Part shown: piece by piece, positions 1-11,051 of the stretch | How the letters are laid out: every line of letters begins with the position of its first letter | Position numbering within the stretch: position 1 is the first letter of the stretch | Source: Microcaldota archaeon | GTDB lineage: Archaea > Micrarchaeota > Micrarchaeia > Anstonellales > Bilamarchaeaceae | Length of the DNA: 53,227 nucleotides | Direction of reading: 5' to 3' | Assembly: GCA_018813505.1 (NCBI GenBank) | Contig: JAHJBM010000069.1 | Span: 1-53,227, forward strand | The notes under the pieces: generated by a model | The model's input: only the letters and a program-made list of their open reading frames with translations | Told to the model about the DNA's origin: nothing | Database searches by the model: none | Position numbers and translations under genes: made by a program

Positions 1-240
1 GAACGTGCAAAAAAGGACATAGAAAAACTTGAACGTATCATCGCATTTCTAAAACATGAAGGCCTTGACAGTCAATACTCAGAAGTTATGGGATTCATAG
101 AGAACTATTATTCAGATGCCAAGCATTTCTATAGTCAGGGTGATCATTTTACGGCTTTTGGCGCAGCAAACTATGCATATGGTTTTGCAGATGCAATACT
201 TGTAATAGAGGGTAAAAAAGATGAGCAAACTGTCTTTTGA
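1..240 (+). CDS. DUF357-like archaeal helical protein (5' truncated by window edge)
   Basis: Frame open from base 1: ERAKKDIEKLERIIAF...FIENYYSDAKHFYSQGDHFTAFGAANYAYGFADAILVIEGKKDEQTVF*; resembles DUF357 (Y..DA..F...G.....A..YA.G..DA). Overlaps the ksgA start. Not in the ORF track. Confidence 0.7.
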   Translation, partial: ERAKKDIEKLERIIAFLKHEGLDSQYSEVMGFIENYYSDAKHFYSQGDHFTAFGAANYAYGFADAILVIEGKKDEQTVF

Positions 241-976
241 TCCTATCAAGCGAATGGGCCAATGTTTCTTACAGGACAAGAATATTCTTGAGCTTGAGGC
301 AAAACTCGCAAACCCGAAACACAAGACCGTTCTTGAGATAGGGCCTGGTGATGGAAGGCTTACTGAGGTGTTGCTCAGACACAAACCAAAAAAGATATTT
401 GCAGTGGAAAAGGATTATCGGTTTATTCATCTTCTGAAAAAAAAGTTTGCAAATGCGCCTGTTGAAATTATCGAAGGTGATATTCTCAAGATAAAAATTC
501 CAGAAGTTGATATCGTCATAGGCAATATCCCATATTATATTTCTTCTGATATCATTTTCACTATTAAGGATTCTAATTTTGAGCATGCTGTGTTGATGGT
601 GCAAAAGGAATTTGCACAAAAAATGGTGGCAGAAAAAAACAAGAGCAATTATGGTCGCCTTAGTGTTACTTCACAAATCCATTTTGATATCAAGCTGAAG
701 CACATTGTGCCAAGGCATCTTTTTGTGCCAATACCACAGGTTGATTCGGCAATCATCATTCTCAAGCCAACAAAGGCATCAATTACACAATTCGATGAAA
801 ATGTCATTCGTTATATTTTCCAGCACAAAAACCAAACCGTGCGAAATGCCCTTCTGCATTCGAAATTCTTTGAAAAGTATGAACTCGATGTTCTTGGTAA
901 GTTTGCAAAGCGCAAAGGAAGGACACTTTCGAAGACAGAGTGTCTTGAGATTTCAAAACTTCTTTCAAGTGTATGA
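221..976 (+). CDS. ksgA: 16S rRNA (adenine-N6,N6)-dimethyltransferase
   Basis: GQCFLQDKNI, VLEIGPGDGRLTEVL, GNIPYYISSDI motifs of the KsgA/Dim1 family. Confidence 0.95.
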   Translation: MSKLSFDPIKRMGQCFLQDKNILELEAKLANPKHKTVLEIGPGDGRLTEVLLRHKPKKIFAVEKDYRFIHLLKKKFANAPVEIIEGDILKIKIPEVDIVIGNIPYYISSDIIFTIKDSNFEHAVLMVQKEFAQKMVAEKNKSNYGRLSVTSQIHFDIKLKHIVPRHLFVPIPQVDSAIIILKPTKASITQFDENVIRYIFQHKNQTVRNALLHSKFFEKYELDVLGKFAKRKGRTLSKTECLEISKLLSSV

Positions 977-1001
977 TTCAATATATGTATAATCTTGTCC
1001 G

Positions 1002-1415
1002 ATGCTCCTGAGAATGTTTAAAAAACTTAATCATGTTAGCAGTATGAGTGGTATGATGGTAAAAAGCATAAAAGAATTTCAGGATGAGTTGGGTGTCTTA
1101 AGGAAAGAGATGTATAATTATGGCGAAACAGCCGATGCTGAACTTGTGGCGAGTTGGCTTGACAGGCTGGTAATCTCTCTCGATAAACTATGTAATAATC
1201 TGGATTTGATGTCAGTAGGTGCTGATGTGATGTCAGAATGCTGCTGTGGTGGAAGCCCGTGCGATATACCGGCAAAATCATCTGCAAAAAAACACGTAAA
1301 AGTTGCTCATGCAAAAAAGCCAGTTCATGCTAAACATGCAAAGAAACCAGCAAAGGCGGTACATGCAAAAAAGAAAAACGTTCATGCAAAGAAAAAGCCA
1401 AAAAGAAGAAGATAG
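1002..1415 (+). CDS. hypothetical protein with histone-H1-like Lys/Ala/His tail
   Basis: ORF; C-terminal repeats VHAKKPVHAKHAKKPAKAVHAKKKNVHAKKKPKRRR; Cys cluster ECCCGGSPC. Confidence 0.65.
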   Translation: MLLRMFKKLNHVSSMSGMMVKSIKEFQDELGVLRKEMYNYGETADAELVASWLDRLVISLDKLCNNLDLMSVGADVMSECCCGGSPCDIPAKSSAKKHVKVAHAKKPVHAKHAKKPAKAVHAKKKNVHAKKKPKRRR

Positions 1416-1478
1416 TGGTTGCATTATAATCCATAATCAAAGCAACTGATTTTTATTCTTTTTTGATTTATTCTTTAT

Positions 1479-2657
1479 TTGATGAAGCCGAATCATAAAA
1501 TAGCATTGCTTGTCTCGCTTCCATTTGCAGGGCTACTTTTGATACTTGCAATTCTATCGGTATATCTATTCTTTGAAAACAGTTCACTTAGTGAAAATCT
1601 CAGGAATAATGTCAGCACTGTAAACAGCCTTAACTCGCAGCTGGCAGATGCACATACCGAAATATCAGAACTAAACTCAGATCTCCAGAGCACAAGCAAT
1701 GAACTTGCTGAAACAAAATTCATCCTTTCCAATACTAGTGAAGAACTTGATAAAACCCGGGACGCGCTTTTGCAGGCAAGCTCAGAACTTAATGATACTC
1801 ATTTGCAGCTGGAGGAAGCTACTGAGCTGCTGGATGAAACAAAGACCGAATTCCTTCAGTTGAAAACAGAACTTTATGGGATTGAGGAATCCATCAATGA
1901 CTCAGTTCAATGGTTCAGCGATAATGCTTTCCTGCCATCAATACCATTGCTCAACGGCTTTTTCAGCAGGACAACCTCCAAATGCATAGAAAACAATCAG
2001 CTTAACATGGGCTGCGTTCCGTTTGTAATGGAAGATCGTTTGAATTTCAGATATCTATTTGAAAATCCAGACAGACTCTATTCAATTATAGACATGGTTG
2101 ATCATGAGGGCGGGGATTGCGAGGATTTTTCATTGTTTTTCAAGGCATATCTGAACACCCTGAGAAAAGATTATCCTGATATCAAATTGGAGGCATGGGA
2201 TAGGAGCCCTGGCGAGCAGTATGTTGTGTATGAAAAGTCGGGTACATCCTGGTATTATGAAGCCACTCCACACGATCTTGGTTCGCTTGATGATTTTACA
2301 CCATATGTTATCTGCTACAATACCGCATATTATGATGGCATAAACAGGCAAGGTCATTGTATTGTCGCGCTCTCAAGAAATGAATTGTTAACAGGGAATG
2401 ACATGACAAAACTAAATGGCGCACCAGCATTTGAACCACAGAACGGTATGTTCATGGGTACTGTGGGGACAAATTTCTATATTTGCGCAGAAGGCGAGAC
2501 TGGTTGTGATAATGATCTAAATAGTATTGTTTTTGTAATTTCAGATGACGACCTTTACCAGTTTATTGACAGCAAATGGAGATATTACAAGGATTATCAA
2601 AAAACGACTTCCGAGATGCGGATGAATATAGATAATATGATTGAAAGTTTTAACTAA
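1479..2657 (+). CDS. membrane-anchored coiled-coil protein with transglutaminase-like domain
   Basis: N-terminal TM, heptad-rich region, then HEGGDCEDFSLFFKAYL (transglutaminase-like Cys motif). Confidence 0.7.
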   Translation: MMKPNHKIALLVSLPFAGLLLILAILSVYLFFENSSLSENLRNNVSTVNSLNSQLADAHTEISELNSDLQSTSNELAETKFILSNTSEELDKTRDALLQASSELNDTHLQLEEATELLDETKTEFLQLKTELYGIEESINDSVQWFSDNAFLPSIPLLNGFFSRTTSKCIENNQLNMGCVPFVMEDRLNFRYLFENPDRLYSIIDMVDHEGGDCEDFSLFFKAYLNTLRKDYPDIKLEAWDRSPGEQYVVYEKSGTSWYYEATPHDLGSLDDFTPYVICYNTAYYDGINRQGHCIVALSRNELLTGNDMTKLNGAPAFEPQNGMFMGTVGTNFYICAEGETGCDNDLNSIVFVISDDDLYQFIDSKWRYYKDYQKTTSEMRMNIDNMIESFN

Positions 2658-2720
2658 CTCTGCCTTTAGATTCTGAGTTTGGGGGTGAATTGTCGTTCAA
2701 TCAGAAGTCGAATGAGCAAA

Positions 2721-3557
2721 TCACATAAAGCTTCTCGAAAAAACCTCTAATACGTTTGCATAAAACATTGTAGCATACGAACCAACCAGATTCAATACTT
2801 TTTTTGTTTCAGGGCCAATTGTCCCTGATGGCATATTTACGAATTCCAGTGTTTCTTCCATAGTCGGAATTCTTATCAATTTCTGTTCAAGCAATTCAAA
2901 ATCAGGTATTTCTTCTATTAATCCTCCAAGATCTAATCTGTATATTTTCGGAACAATATCCGAAATCGAGTTTATCAGCAAATCTGGATTGCCACCATTA
3001 TTTGGTAGAATATAGCCCGCTTGTACGGGAAATGCCGGTAACAAGTCACAATCAATAGTTGTAGCGATTTCGCAACCTGCTATTTTATCAGTAAGATATC
3101 GATATTCTTTATGCACAAATTGCAAATGATTTCTCATTCCTAATGTTTTTGTATCGGTCATTTTAGTTGCAGTCATATGGTTTGAACAGTCAACATCACT
3201 CACGTTTTTCGGTTCATTTCCATCATAATTGCGATATTCATCGCTATGTTGATCGTAACATATTTTCAATTTTATTCGTGGATCCAAGGTGAAGAAAAAG
3301 CTTTCACCATGTCTATTCCCATCTCCCCAAATGTAAGCCATTCTGCCTCTCAGAAAGAACAATTCCATATTTCTTCTATCTGGCTCTTCTGATAATGCTT
3401 TAAATCTACACTTTCGCAAACCTGGCATTTCTTTGAATTTTGCTATTAGTACTTTGTTTGATTGTGTAGGTGCAAATACCACTTCAAGAACCATACCATA
3501 ACAATAGTATGATGTTGTTTTAAATGTTTCCATGTGTACAGCAATAGGCTGTCGCAT
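2721..3557 (-). CDS. hypothetical protein
   Basis: 278-aa ORF, no recognised family. Confidence 0.6.
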   Translation of the reverse strand: MRQPIAVHMETFKTTSYYCYGMVLEVVFAPTQSNKVLIAKFKEMPGLRKCRFKALSEEPDRRNMELFFLRGRMAYIWGDGNRHGESFFFTLDPRIKLKICYDQHSDEYRNYDGNEPKNVSDVDCSNHMTATKMTDTKTLGMRNHLQFVHKEYRYLTDKIAGCEIATTIDCDLLPAFPVQAGYILPNNGGNPDLLINSISDIVPKIYRLDLGGLIEEIPDFELLEQKLIRIPTMEETLEFVNMPSGTIGPETKKVLNLVGSYATMFYANVLEVFSRSFM

Positions 3558-3672
3558 GACTTTTCAGAGTGTATGTATTGTTAGCTTGCTCAAAAAATGA
3601 TCGCGATCTAACCAGTCTAATTATAGGTGTGAAGTGCATCTATCTACACTCAATAAAAACGGCAAAATCGAG

Positions 3673-4791
3673 CTAAAACAACTCATCAAGGATTCCTTTT
3701 TTCTTTCCTTGTTCTTTTTCAAGTTCTTTTAACAGTTCCCGCTCTTTTTTGCTGGTCTTTTTCGGAACATTGACAATAACCCTAACCATTTCATCTCCTT
3801 TTCCGTTTCCTTGGAGATGTGGAATCCCCTCGTTCCTCAACCTGATTAGCGTATGTGATTCTGTGCCTGGAGATACATCCATATCCACTTTTCCAAATAA
3901 TGTTGGGACTCTTACCTTACCGCCTAGCACTGCTGTTGAATATGTTATGGGCACTTCTATCACAATATCATCTTTAACCCGTTTGAAAAGTTTATGGTGA
4001 TTTATATGGACTCTGATAAAAAGCTCGCCATTGCCATCTTTTCCATACTGTCCTAGCCCGCTATAACGTACTATCATCCCATCCTGAATTCCTGCAGGTA
4101 TGTCAACACTGACTTTTTCTTTGGTTGCTGTTCTCTTCGATCCTCTGCACAAATTGCATAATTTTTCAAATTGTACCCCTTCTCCATGGCATCTATTACA
4201 TGCAGTGACCGTGTAAAATGACATAGGACCAAGTCGCTTTGCCTGTTGCACCTGTCCTTGTCCATTACAATTACCGCATCTTGTTTTTTTGCTTCCTGGT
4301 TCGGCTCCGGTTCCGCTGCATTTGTTGCAGGCAATGTGCCTGTTATACGAGATGTCCTTTTTTACTCCTTTTGCGGCATCTTCAAGTTCTATATTCATCT
4401 CTAATTCTATGTCCTCTCCATATTCTGCGCGTCTTCCTCTTGCATGAGATCCGCGGAACATTTGGCCAAACATACCCTCGAATGGTGTTCCCGACATGTT
4501 GCCGAATATGTCTTCAAAATCCCTGAAATTAGCATTTCTGAATATGTCCTCGCGTGTATACATCTGGTCAAATCCCGCATGGCCATATTGGTCATATTGA
4601 GCTTTTTTCTTTTCATCACTAAGAACTGCGTATGCCTCACTTATTTCTTTAAATTTTTCAGTAGCAGAAGAGTCGCTGTTGCGATCAGGATGATACTGCA
4701 TGGCAAGTTTGCGGTATGCTTTTTTTATATCAGCACTACCAGCACCTTTGCTAAGGCCGAGAATTTCGTAATAGTCACTTTTCGCTACCAT
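3673..4791 (-). CDS. dnaJ: chaperone DnaJ
   Basis: J-domain (HPD) plus four CxxCxGxG-type zinc motifs and C-terminal domain. Confidence 0.95.
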   Translation of the reverse strand: MVAKSDYYEILGLSKGAGSADIKKAYRKLAMQYHPDRNSDSSATEKFKEISEAYAVLSDEKKKAQYDQYGHAGFDQMYTREDIFRNANFRDFEDIFGNMSGTPFEGMFGQMFRGSHARGRRAEYGEDIELEMNIELEDAAKGVKKDISYNRHIACNKCSGTGAEPGSKKTRCGNCNGQGQVQQAKRLGPMSFYTVTACNRCHGEGVQFEKLCNLCRGSKRTATKEKVSVDIPAGIQDGMIVRYSGLGQYGKDGNGELFIRVHINHHKLFKRVKDDIVIEVPITYSTAVLGGKVRVPTLFGKVDMDVSPGTESHTLIRLRNEGIPHLQGNGKGDEMVRVIVNVPKKTSKKERELLKELEKEQGKKKGILDELF

Positions 4792-4936
4792 ACTATTTTA
4801 CTCCTATATTCTCCTTATTTCTGTTTACGTCGCCTTTCCACAGTATTCTTATCTGGCATTGTATTCTATTTCACTTATGCAATGCCAGCAGACTGGACAA
4901 ACTCAGTCCATCGCATAAATAACCATTCTGCATTCA

Positions 4937-5236
4937 TCAGACATACATGGTCTTATTCTCATCTTCCATTTTGCTCCATATATCCATTACATGGCCTTCC
5001 CATGTTTTTGGTCTGCTGTTCATCTGCATCTGTTTTGCACTTTCTGGATTTGTCAATATCATATATGCCTCGTTTATTTCCTTGAATTTTTCAGAAGCCG
5101 AAGGATTGCTGTTTTTGTCAGGATGATATTGCATGGCAAGTTTTCTGTATGCCTTTTTTATTTCCTGTACATTGGCATCCTTTGAAACCCCAAGTATCCT
5201 TCGGTATTTCTTCCGTTTATCTTCCATCTTTTTCAC
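4937..5236 (-). CDS. small J-domain-only protein
   Basis: 99 aa; [32 protein letters not shown], lacks G/F and zinc domains. Confidence 0.85.
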   Translation of the reverse strand: MKKMEDKRKKYRRILGVSKDANVQEIKKAYRKLAMQYHPDKNSNPSASEKFKEINEAYMILTNPESAKQMQMNSRPKTWEGHVMDIWSKMEDENKTMYV

Positions 5237-5384
5237 ATCACATGTTATCTACGTTAAACCGATCTAGTCAAACATGTTGATATTTGACTAATAGAACGCT
5301 CGATATCTCGGGTGTCAGCAGTTCGATGCCGTTCTGATAACTGGCATCATTTATTTGGACTGGTATATCAATATGTTTTCTATA

Positions 5385-7268
5385 CTATTTTTTATCGTCA
5401 TCTACCTTTTCGTATTTCCCGTCAACAACTGTTTCATCAGTTCCAGACTTTCCGTTATTATCGTTGCCTTTATGTCCAGCATTATTGTCTGGCGGTGGTG
5501 TTTCGCCACCCATGCCTGGACCTGCCTGCTTATACGCTTCAGCACCTACTTCCTGCAGTACCTTTTTTAGGTTTTCCGATTCCGTCCTGATCTTTGCAAG
5601 CTGATGCGCAAGCACTGCTTCCTCAAGCTTCTTTTTTGCACTATCAAGCTTGTCAAACTGGTCCTTTGACAGTTTATCCTTAAGTTCTTCAACAGTCTTG
5701 TTTGTTATGTATATCAGAGATTCTGCCTCGTTTTTAGCAGTTGCAAGGTCAAGTGCCTCCTTGTCTTTTTCTGCATATTTCTCTGCTTCGCCCATCTTCT
5801 CCTTTATGTCATCATCAGACATTTTTAATGGGGAAGTGACCCTCATATTTTGTTCCTTGTTTGTTGCTTTATCCTTTGCACTTACATTCAATATGCCATT
5901 TGCATCTATGTCAAACGTAACCTCTACCTGAGGAACTCCTCTTGGTGCGGGTGGTATGCCCACCATAGTGAATTTACCGAGAGATACATTATCGTTTGCC
6001 ATTGCCCGTTCTCCTTGCAGGATGTGGATATCCACTGCGGTTTGCATATCTGCAGCTGTTGAAAACGTTTGGGTTTTCTTTGTTGGTATTGTCGTGTTTC
6101 TTTCTATTAGTTTTGTAGAAACCCCTCCAAGGGTTTCAAGTCCAAGCGACAATGGAGTAACGTCCAGAAGAAGTATATCCTTAACGTCACCGGATAAAAC
6201 TCCTGCCTGTATTGCAGCGCCCATTGCCACACATTCCATTGGGTCAATACCCCGTTCAACATTCTTACCAGCAGTGTCTTCGACAAACTTCTGTACTATC
6301 GGCATTCTTGTTGGTCCACCAACCATGATAATTTTGTTTATTCCTGACGGTGTCAATTTTGCATCTTTGAGTGCCTGTTCAAGGGGGCCGCGGCATCTTT
6401 CTATTACTGGTCTTAAAAGATCCTCGAGTTTTGCCCTTGTCAGTTTGTGTACAAAGTGTTTTGGCTGGTTGTTCACTGATGCAAGGAAAGGTAAGTTAAT
6501 CTGAGTTTCCAAAGTTGTTGATAATTCAATCTTGGCCTTTTCTGCTGCTTCCAACAGTCTTTCGTGTGCTTGTTTATCCTTTGAAATATCAACTCCGCTC
6601 TCTTTTCTGAACTGGTCTGTAAGATATTCTGCGATTATCGCATCCATATCTCTTCCACCAAGTTGTGTGTCTCCGCTTGTGGATTTCACTTCAAATACCC
6701 CACCACCAAAATCCATGATGGTTACATCGAGCGTTCCTCCACCTAGGTCAAATACAAGTATTTTCATTTCCTGGTCTGATTTGTCAAGACCATATGCAAG
6801 GCATGCTGCCGTTGGTTCGTTTACAAGTCTTACTATCTCCAGTCCTGCGATTTTTCCTGCATCTATTGTTGCCTGCCTTTGGTTGTCATTGAAATATGCC
6901 GGTACAGTTACTACTGCTTTCTCTACTTTTTCTCCAAGGAACTCTTCAGTGTCTTTTCTTATTTTTTGCAGAATATATGCAGAAAGATCCTGTGGCGAAT
7001 ATTCTTTTCCAAATATTTTGTATTTCTCTTTTGTTCCCATCTTCCTTTTGAATCCGGTTACTGTTCCCTCAGAGTTTGTTACTGCCTGTCTTCTTGCAGG
7101 TTCGCCTATGATTCTTGTTCCATCTGGCATAAACGCCACAACACTTGGAAATGCCTTACCATATTGTGTAATTCCTTCAGTACTTGCGATTATTTTTGGT
7201 CTTCCTGCCTCAAGAAATGCAGCTGCCGAATTAGATGTTCCCAAATCAATACCAATTATTTTGCTCAT
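5385..7268 (-). CDS. dnaK: chaperone DnaK (Hsp70)
   Basis: [41 protein letters not shown]. Confidence 0.97.
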   Translation of the reverse strand: MSKIIGIDLGTSNSAAAFLEAGRPKIIASTEGITQYGKAFPSVVAFMPDGTRIIGEPARRQAVTNSEGTVTGFKRKMGTKEKYKIFGKEYSPQDLSAYILQKIRKDTEEFLGEKVEKAVVTVPAYFNDNQRQATIDAGKIAGLEIVRLVNEPTAACLAYGLDKSDQEMKILVFDLGGGTLDVTIMDFGGGVFEVKSTSGDTQLGGRDMDAIIAEYLTDQFRKESGVDISKDKQAHERLLEAAEKAKIELSTTLETQINLPFLASVNNQPKHFVHKLTRAKLEDLLRPVIERCRGPLEQALKDAKLTPSGINKIIMVGGPTRMPIVQKFVEDTAGKNVERGIDPMECVAMGAAIQAGVLSGDVKDILLLDVTPLSLGLETLGGVSTKLIERNTTIPTKKTQTFSTAADMQTAVDIHILQGERAMANDNVSLGKFTMVGIPPAPRGVPQVEVTFDIDANGILNVSAKDKATNKEQNMRVTSPLKMSDDDIKEKMGEAEKYAEKDKEALDLATAKNEAESLIYITNKTVEELKDKLSKDQFDKLDSAKKKLEEAVLAHQLAKIRTESENLKKVLQEVGAEAYKQAGPGMGGETPPPDNNAGHKGNDNNGKSGTDETVVDGKYEKVDDDKK

Positions 7269-7783
7269 ATCTTATCACCTTTTTTTCCTACGACAACTTT
7301 TGCGTGTCTAAGGATTTTTCCTTTGAATAAATATCCTTTTTGTACAACCTCTATTATCTTGCCGTCTTCTCCAATTTCCTGTCTTATTGCGTCGTGTCTG
7401 TAAGGATCGAATTGATGGCCTTCTACATCCATTTCCTGCACCCCTTCGTTTTTCAGAATATCAAGAATTTTCGAATATATTAGTTCCATTCCTCGCTTGA
7501 ACTCTGGGTCTGCATTATGTGCATGTTGAAGCGCAATTTCGAATTCATCTGCTATGGGGAGGATTTTTACCAGTACCTCTGCACCTGAATTTTGTCTGAT
7601 ATTATCATTTTCTTTTAACATTCTTTTCTTGTAATTCTCGAAATCTGCCTGAAGTCTCATAATTCTTTCTTCAAGCTCATCAGCCTTTTTCTTCTTGCTT
7701 TCAAGCATTTCGATATGTTGATGTTCCATGAGTTTTTTTTCTTCATGCTCGGGCAGACTCTGTTTTTCGTCGGTTCCAAGCAT
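7265..7783 (-). CDS. grpE: nucleotide exchange factor GrpE
   Basis: [12 protein letters not shown], coiled coil, C-terminal [22 protein letters not shown]; overlaps dnaK start. Confidence 0.92.
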   Translation of the reverse strand: MLGTDEKQSLPEHEEKKLMEHQHIEMLESKKKKADELEERIMRLQADFENYKKRMLKENDNIRQNSGAEVLVKILPIADEFEIALQHAHNADPEFKRGMELIYSKILDILKNEGVQEMDVEGHQFDPYRHDAIRQEIGEDGKIIEVVQKGYLFKGKILRHAKVVVGKKGDKI

Positions 7784-7941
7784 CTGCGGTTCTTCGTGTT
7801 TTGGATCATGTTTTGTATCTTTTGTCGTAAAATCACCTTATTTCGCTGTATTCATCAATATTTTATCCATTACAGTTAAATTTTAACAAATTGTTTAATA
7901 TTAGTAAGGATTTTTAAATATTAGCCTTAAGTTAATAGCAT

Positions 7942-8349
7942 ATGGAAAGAAACCGACGCTATCGACGCCAGATCATCATATGTGAGATAACTATGCCAGT
8001 TGAAGATGACTATTCTGCAGAGATCGATTGGATGTATCAATGCCTTGGTCTTGGTGATGAACGTGATATTGTCGGTAGCTTGATCTTCAGGGAAATCCTA
8101 ATTGCGAACCGGGAAGAGCGCGGTATCTCCTCCAGGGAACTTATGTTTAAATGCAACGTTACTCAGGCGGCCGTTGTTTATCATCTTAATCTGTTTATGC
8201 GAACCGGACTTTTAGTGAAAGAGGGGCGCATTTATTATCTCAGGGCAAAAAACCTTGAGCGAACATTGGAAGAGATTGAAAATGATCTTGCCAGGCGTTT
8301 TGATATTTTGAAAAGAATCGGGCGAAAGATAGATGAAGGTTTTCAATAG
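7942..8349 (+). CDS. winged-helix transcriptional regulator (ArsR-like)
   Basis: SSRELMFKCNVTQAAVVYHLNLFMRTGLLVKEGRIYYLRA wHTH pattern; divergent from grpE-dnaK-dnaJ. Confidence 0.75.
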   Translation: MERNRRYRRQIIICEITMPVEDDYSAEIDWMYQCLGLGDERDIVGSLIFREILIANREERGISSRELMFKCNVTQAAVVYHLNLFMRTGLLVKEGRIYYLRAKNLERTLEEIENDLARRFDILKRIGRKIDEGFQ

Positions 8350-8385
8350 TTTTACTACCAACATCACATTCTATTCACGATTCAA

Positions 8386-9330
8386 TTATTTTCCAGTACT
8401 AAGTACTATACTATATTCCTTGTCATAGGGCAAAGGCTGCCAGTTTGTTTCTGTTGCATATCCTGTTGAAAGATTGACAAACAGCCTCATCTCTTTCGTA
8501 TAACTGTTTCCTGTAGCATAGGAGTCAGCCGTATTATAGTATACATTGACAACATCGCTTACTAGGTGCACACTTTCAGTCTGTTCAATCTTAAGTACCA
8601 CCCAGTATCTTCCAGGTGCGAGTTTTGTTTTTGAATCAAGGTCAAATATTATCCATCTCTTGTTGAGCGGTACCTCGTTGCTTGGTACTGTTCCAGCTGC
8701 TATCAGTGCTCCGGGCTCTCCATTATCATTTCCTCTTATCTCCGCAATAACGCTTGTTCCTGGCTGAAAATTGGAATCCAATCTTTTCATATATGCCTTG
8801 ACCTGTCCAACTTCTATTTCATTACCGATATCAAAAGCCATTGCACGCCATTCCTTGAAAGAGATGGCATCATAATCATTCTTGCCCGGTTCTTCGTTGC
8901 CAAGTGGCTTCACTTCCCAGTCACGTGACATTATTGTATCATCACCAACCAAAGCCGTTATTCTGGAGATTCCATCGTTAATGCCTATTATTGGAAAATT
9001 CAGTGGTGTTGCCTCATCGCTTGTAATGGTCTGTCGTCCTATAAGTTGGTCGTCAATATAAATCAAAATCTCTTTTCCGCCTGCGCATGTTACTGTCGCG
9101 ATCAGAATGCTCGTTTGCGATAAAATCCCCTCGTCCATTCTTGAGAATGTATAAGTCGGGTCAACACAATCCTCGTTCTTTTCATATTGAAATGTGCTAT
9201 TGTCATTTGAGTAATCGCCATACTGACCTGTTGTATTATTCATTGTGACATAATCGTCATTTCCAGTATTGCCTCCCAAACATCCGAACAAAAAAATCAG
9301 CAGTAAAAATGTATATGCAGTACTTCTCAT
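8386..9330 (-). CDS. secreted lipoprotein, hypothetical
   Basis: Signal peptide with lipobox LFLFGC. Confidence 0.65.
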   Translation of the reverse strand: MRSTAYTFLLLIFLFGCLGGNTGNDDYVTMNNTTGQYGDYSNDNSTFQYEKNEDCVDPTYTFSRMDEGILSQTSILIATVTCAGGKEILIYIDDQLIGRQTITSDEATPLNFPIIGINDGISRITALVGDDTIMSRDWEVKPLGNEEPGKNDYDAISFKEWRAMAFDIGNEIEVGQVKAYMKRLDSNFQPGTSVIAEIRGNDNGEPGALIAAGTVPSNEVPLNKRWIIFDLDSKTKLAPGRYWVVLKIEQTESVHLVSDVVNVYYNTADSYATGNSYTKEMRLFVNLSTGYATETNWQPLPYDKEYSIVLSTGK

Positions 9331-9357
9331 AAAACTCCCAATATATATTCGAATTTA

Positions 9358-9648
9358 CTATTTATAATCCTGCTCTTTGTAAATCTCGTTCACTCCGTCG
9401 ATCCATCCCCTTACATATTCCTTCCATTCGACCTTTGTTTCGTTTGAGAGTACTCTGAAGAAAATATCTTCTCTCTTTGGGAGTCTTATATCTTCTAATT
9501 CTTCTATCTCAAGTTCGTACCATTGCCGTATCTCAAAATAGTCTGCATGATTCGTTGCCCAGTTTTTACCCTGTTCAAAACCAATCAGATATGATTTTGC
9601 TGGGCTTTTGTTGCCGTTATTTATAAGGCTCTCTAATATTCTGGACAT
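9358..9648 (-). CDS. hypothetical protein, 96 aa
   Basis: ORF, downstream of the intron-bearing tRNA-Asp on the same strand. Confidence 0.5.
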   Translation of the reverse strand: MSRILESLINNGNKSPAKSYLIGFEQGKNWATNHADYFEIRQWYELEIEELEDIRLPKREDIFFRVLSNETKVEWKEYVRGWIDGVNEIYKEQDYK

Positions 9649-9761
9649 TTTCTCAATTGAACTTTTTCACTTTAATTATTAAATACACTTACTTTTCATC
9701 TCTAAAAAAATATATGATTGTTTTCGCTTAAATTTCCAACAAAGCAGGTAATAAAAATGAT

Positions 9762-9928
9762 CGCCTCGGCCGGGGTTCGAACCCGGGTCGCAAGAGTTCC
9801 GTTGCACATATTATGCCTTTTTTGGGCGCTTTTTTTACTAAAAAAGTGCAATGACAGTCTCGTATGCTAACCAGTATGTACCTTGACCAATCGTCTAAGA
9901 TTGATCATAAGTTCTACACTACCGAGGC
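9762..9928 (-). tRNA. tRNA-Asp(GTC) with two introns
   Basis: Exons on minus strand: 9913-9928, 9852-9874, 9762-9796; introns 9875-9912 (D-loop, 38 nt) and 9797-9851 (37/38, 55 nt). Spliced: GCCTCGGTAGTGTAGACTGGTTAGCATACGAGACTGTCACTCTTGCGACCCGGGTTCGAACCCCGGCCGAGGCG, a full cloverleaf with G73. The 37/38 junction is a canonical BHB: CTGT/ACGG core, CA^T and AA^C bulges, TGCAC/GTGCA outer helix. TATA-like CTTTAAAAAA upstream. Confidence 0.93.
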
Positions 9929-10085
9929 TAAAAGTATTTTGATTCTGCTGAATTACTTTTTTAAAGCGATCGTTGAAGTCTGTAATTTGTTAAATCTGAT
10001 GGTTTTTATATTTGGCATCATTATCAACGTCAATTTTAATGGACAAAACATCCATTTTTAAATACTTGTTGACACATAACATTTC

Positions 10086-10949
10086 ATGTGGAAGGGACGC
10101 CAATCAATTTTACATTCTAAACTCGATAACTTTAATCTGGCCGTTGCAAAGCCATTGTCTAATACAGCATTACCGATGTTGGAAACCATTCTACTTGCAG
10201 ATCGCAAGGGCGCTATATTATTGCCAAACAACCTGTTCGATAAATTGAGGGCACAAGGAAAAACTAATGATGGAAAAAAATACTGGACTGGTACATTAAC
10301 TGCTCATAGTAAGCTAACTTGCGGCGTATTTGATTCTGATGAACTATCATCTGAACATAATTCTACCATTGTCTTTGGTATCCCACCAAATTTCATTGGA
10401 AAAGCAGGGATAATTACAGTGAATCATGGGGATTTTACAGTCGTATTGTATGAAGGAACCTATTACATTCTTCCACGTGGAAGTACCCACCAACCATATA
10501 CGCGCAACCCATATACGCGCAACCCATATACCTACGATCCAAATCCCTATCAATTAATTCCTATGAATGCAATTGGTGACACGAAATGTTTGATGGTTCA
10601 TGCTGCCTCAGGCATTCCAATGAATCCACGGTTTCTTGACTGGTTAGGTGATACTATTGGTTCAAAAAAGTTAACTCTGCAGTATGCTTCCAGTGTTTCA
10701 CTTGTCTTGCGAGAAAATGATGAAATTGTTATTGGTGCAAAAAAAAGCCAACTAGCTGACGCATTCATCTATCCAGCTGCCAATGAAACAAATTTCGAAG
10801 ACGTAATTCCAAAGTGGCTGGAACAAGGAATTGGTAGGAATCTAAAGGTTATAATCCAAGAATTATGTGGTTTTAGTGAAACTTTAAAAATCGCTATAGA
10901 TGAAATTATCAGAAGAACTGAATTACATGGCTCTCCTTTCAGAGATTAA
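10086..10949 (+). CDS. hypothetical protein with internal PYTRN tandem repeat
   Basis: ORF; 15-nt tandem repeat encoding NPYTRNPYTRNPYT near 10494-10530. Confidence 0.6.
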   Translation: MWKGRQSILHSKLDNFNLAVAKPLSNTALPMLETILLADRKGAILLPNNLFDKLRAQGKTNDGKKYWTGTLTAHSKLTCGVFDSDELSSEHNSTIVFGIPPNFIGKAGIITVNHGDFTVVLYEGTYYILPRGSTHQPYTRNPYTRNPYTYDPNPYQLIPMNAIGDTKCLMVHAASGIPMNPRFLDWLGDTIGSKKLTLQYASSVSLVLRENDEIVIGAKKSQLADAFIYPAANETNFEDVIPKWLEQGIGRNLKVIIQELCGFSETLKIAIDEIIRRTELHGSPFRD

Positions 10950-11051
10950 TAATTGACCTGATTCTTCAAATTTTCAATCAATTCGCAATCATCAACTATT
11001 TTACATCTGAATTGAAACTAATTAATAAATGTCCTATATAAACCATCCTCT

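Noticed and set aside
5650-7403. Long plus-strand ORFs antisense to dnaK/grpE (up to 259 aa)
   Set aside because: Shadow ORFs opposite strongly conserved genes; no family signal.
9762-9928. Split (trans-spliced) or pseudogene tRNA-Asp
   Set aside because: A matching 5' half was found 38 nt upstream in cis, so a normal intron explains it.
9864-10061. 65-aa ORF (+)
   Set aside because: Overlaps the 5' exon and intron of tRNA-Asp and its promoter.
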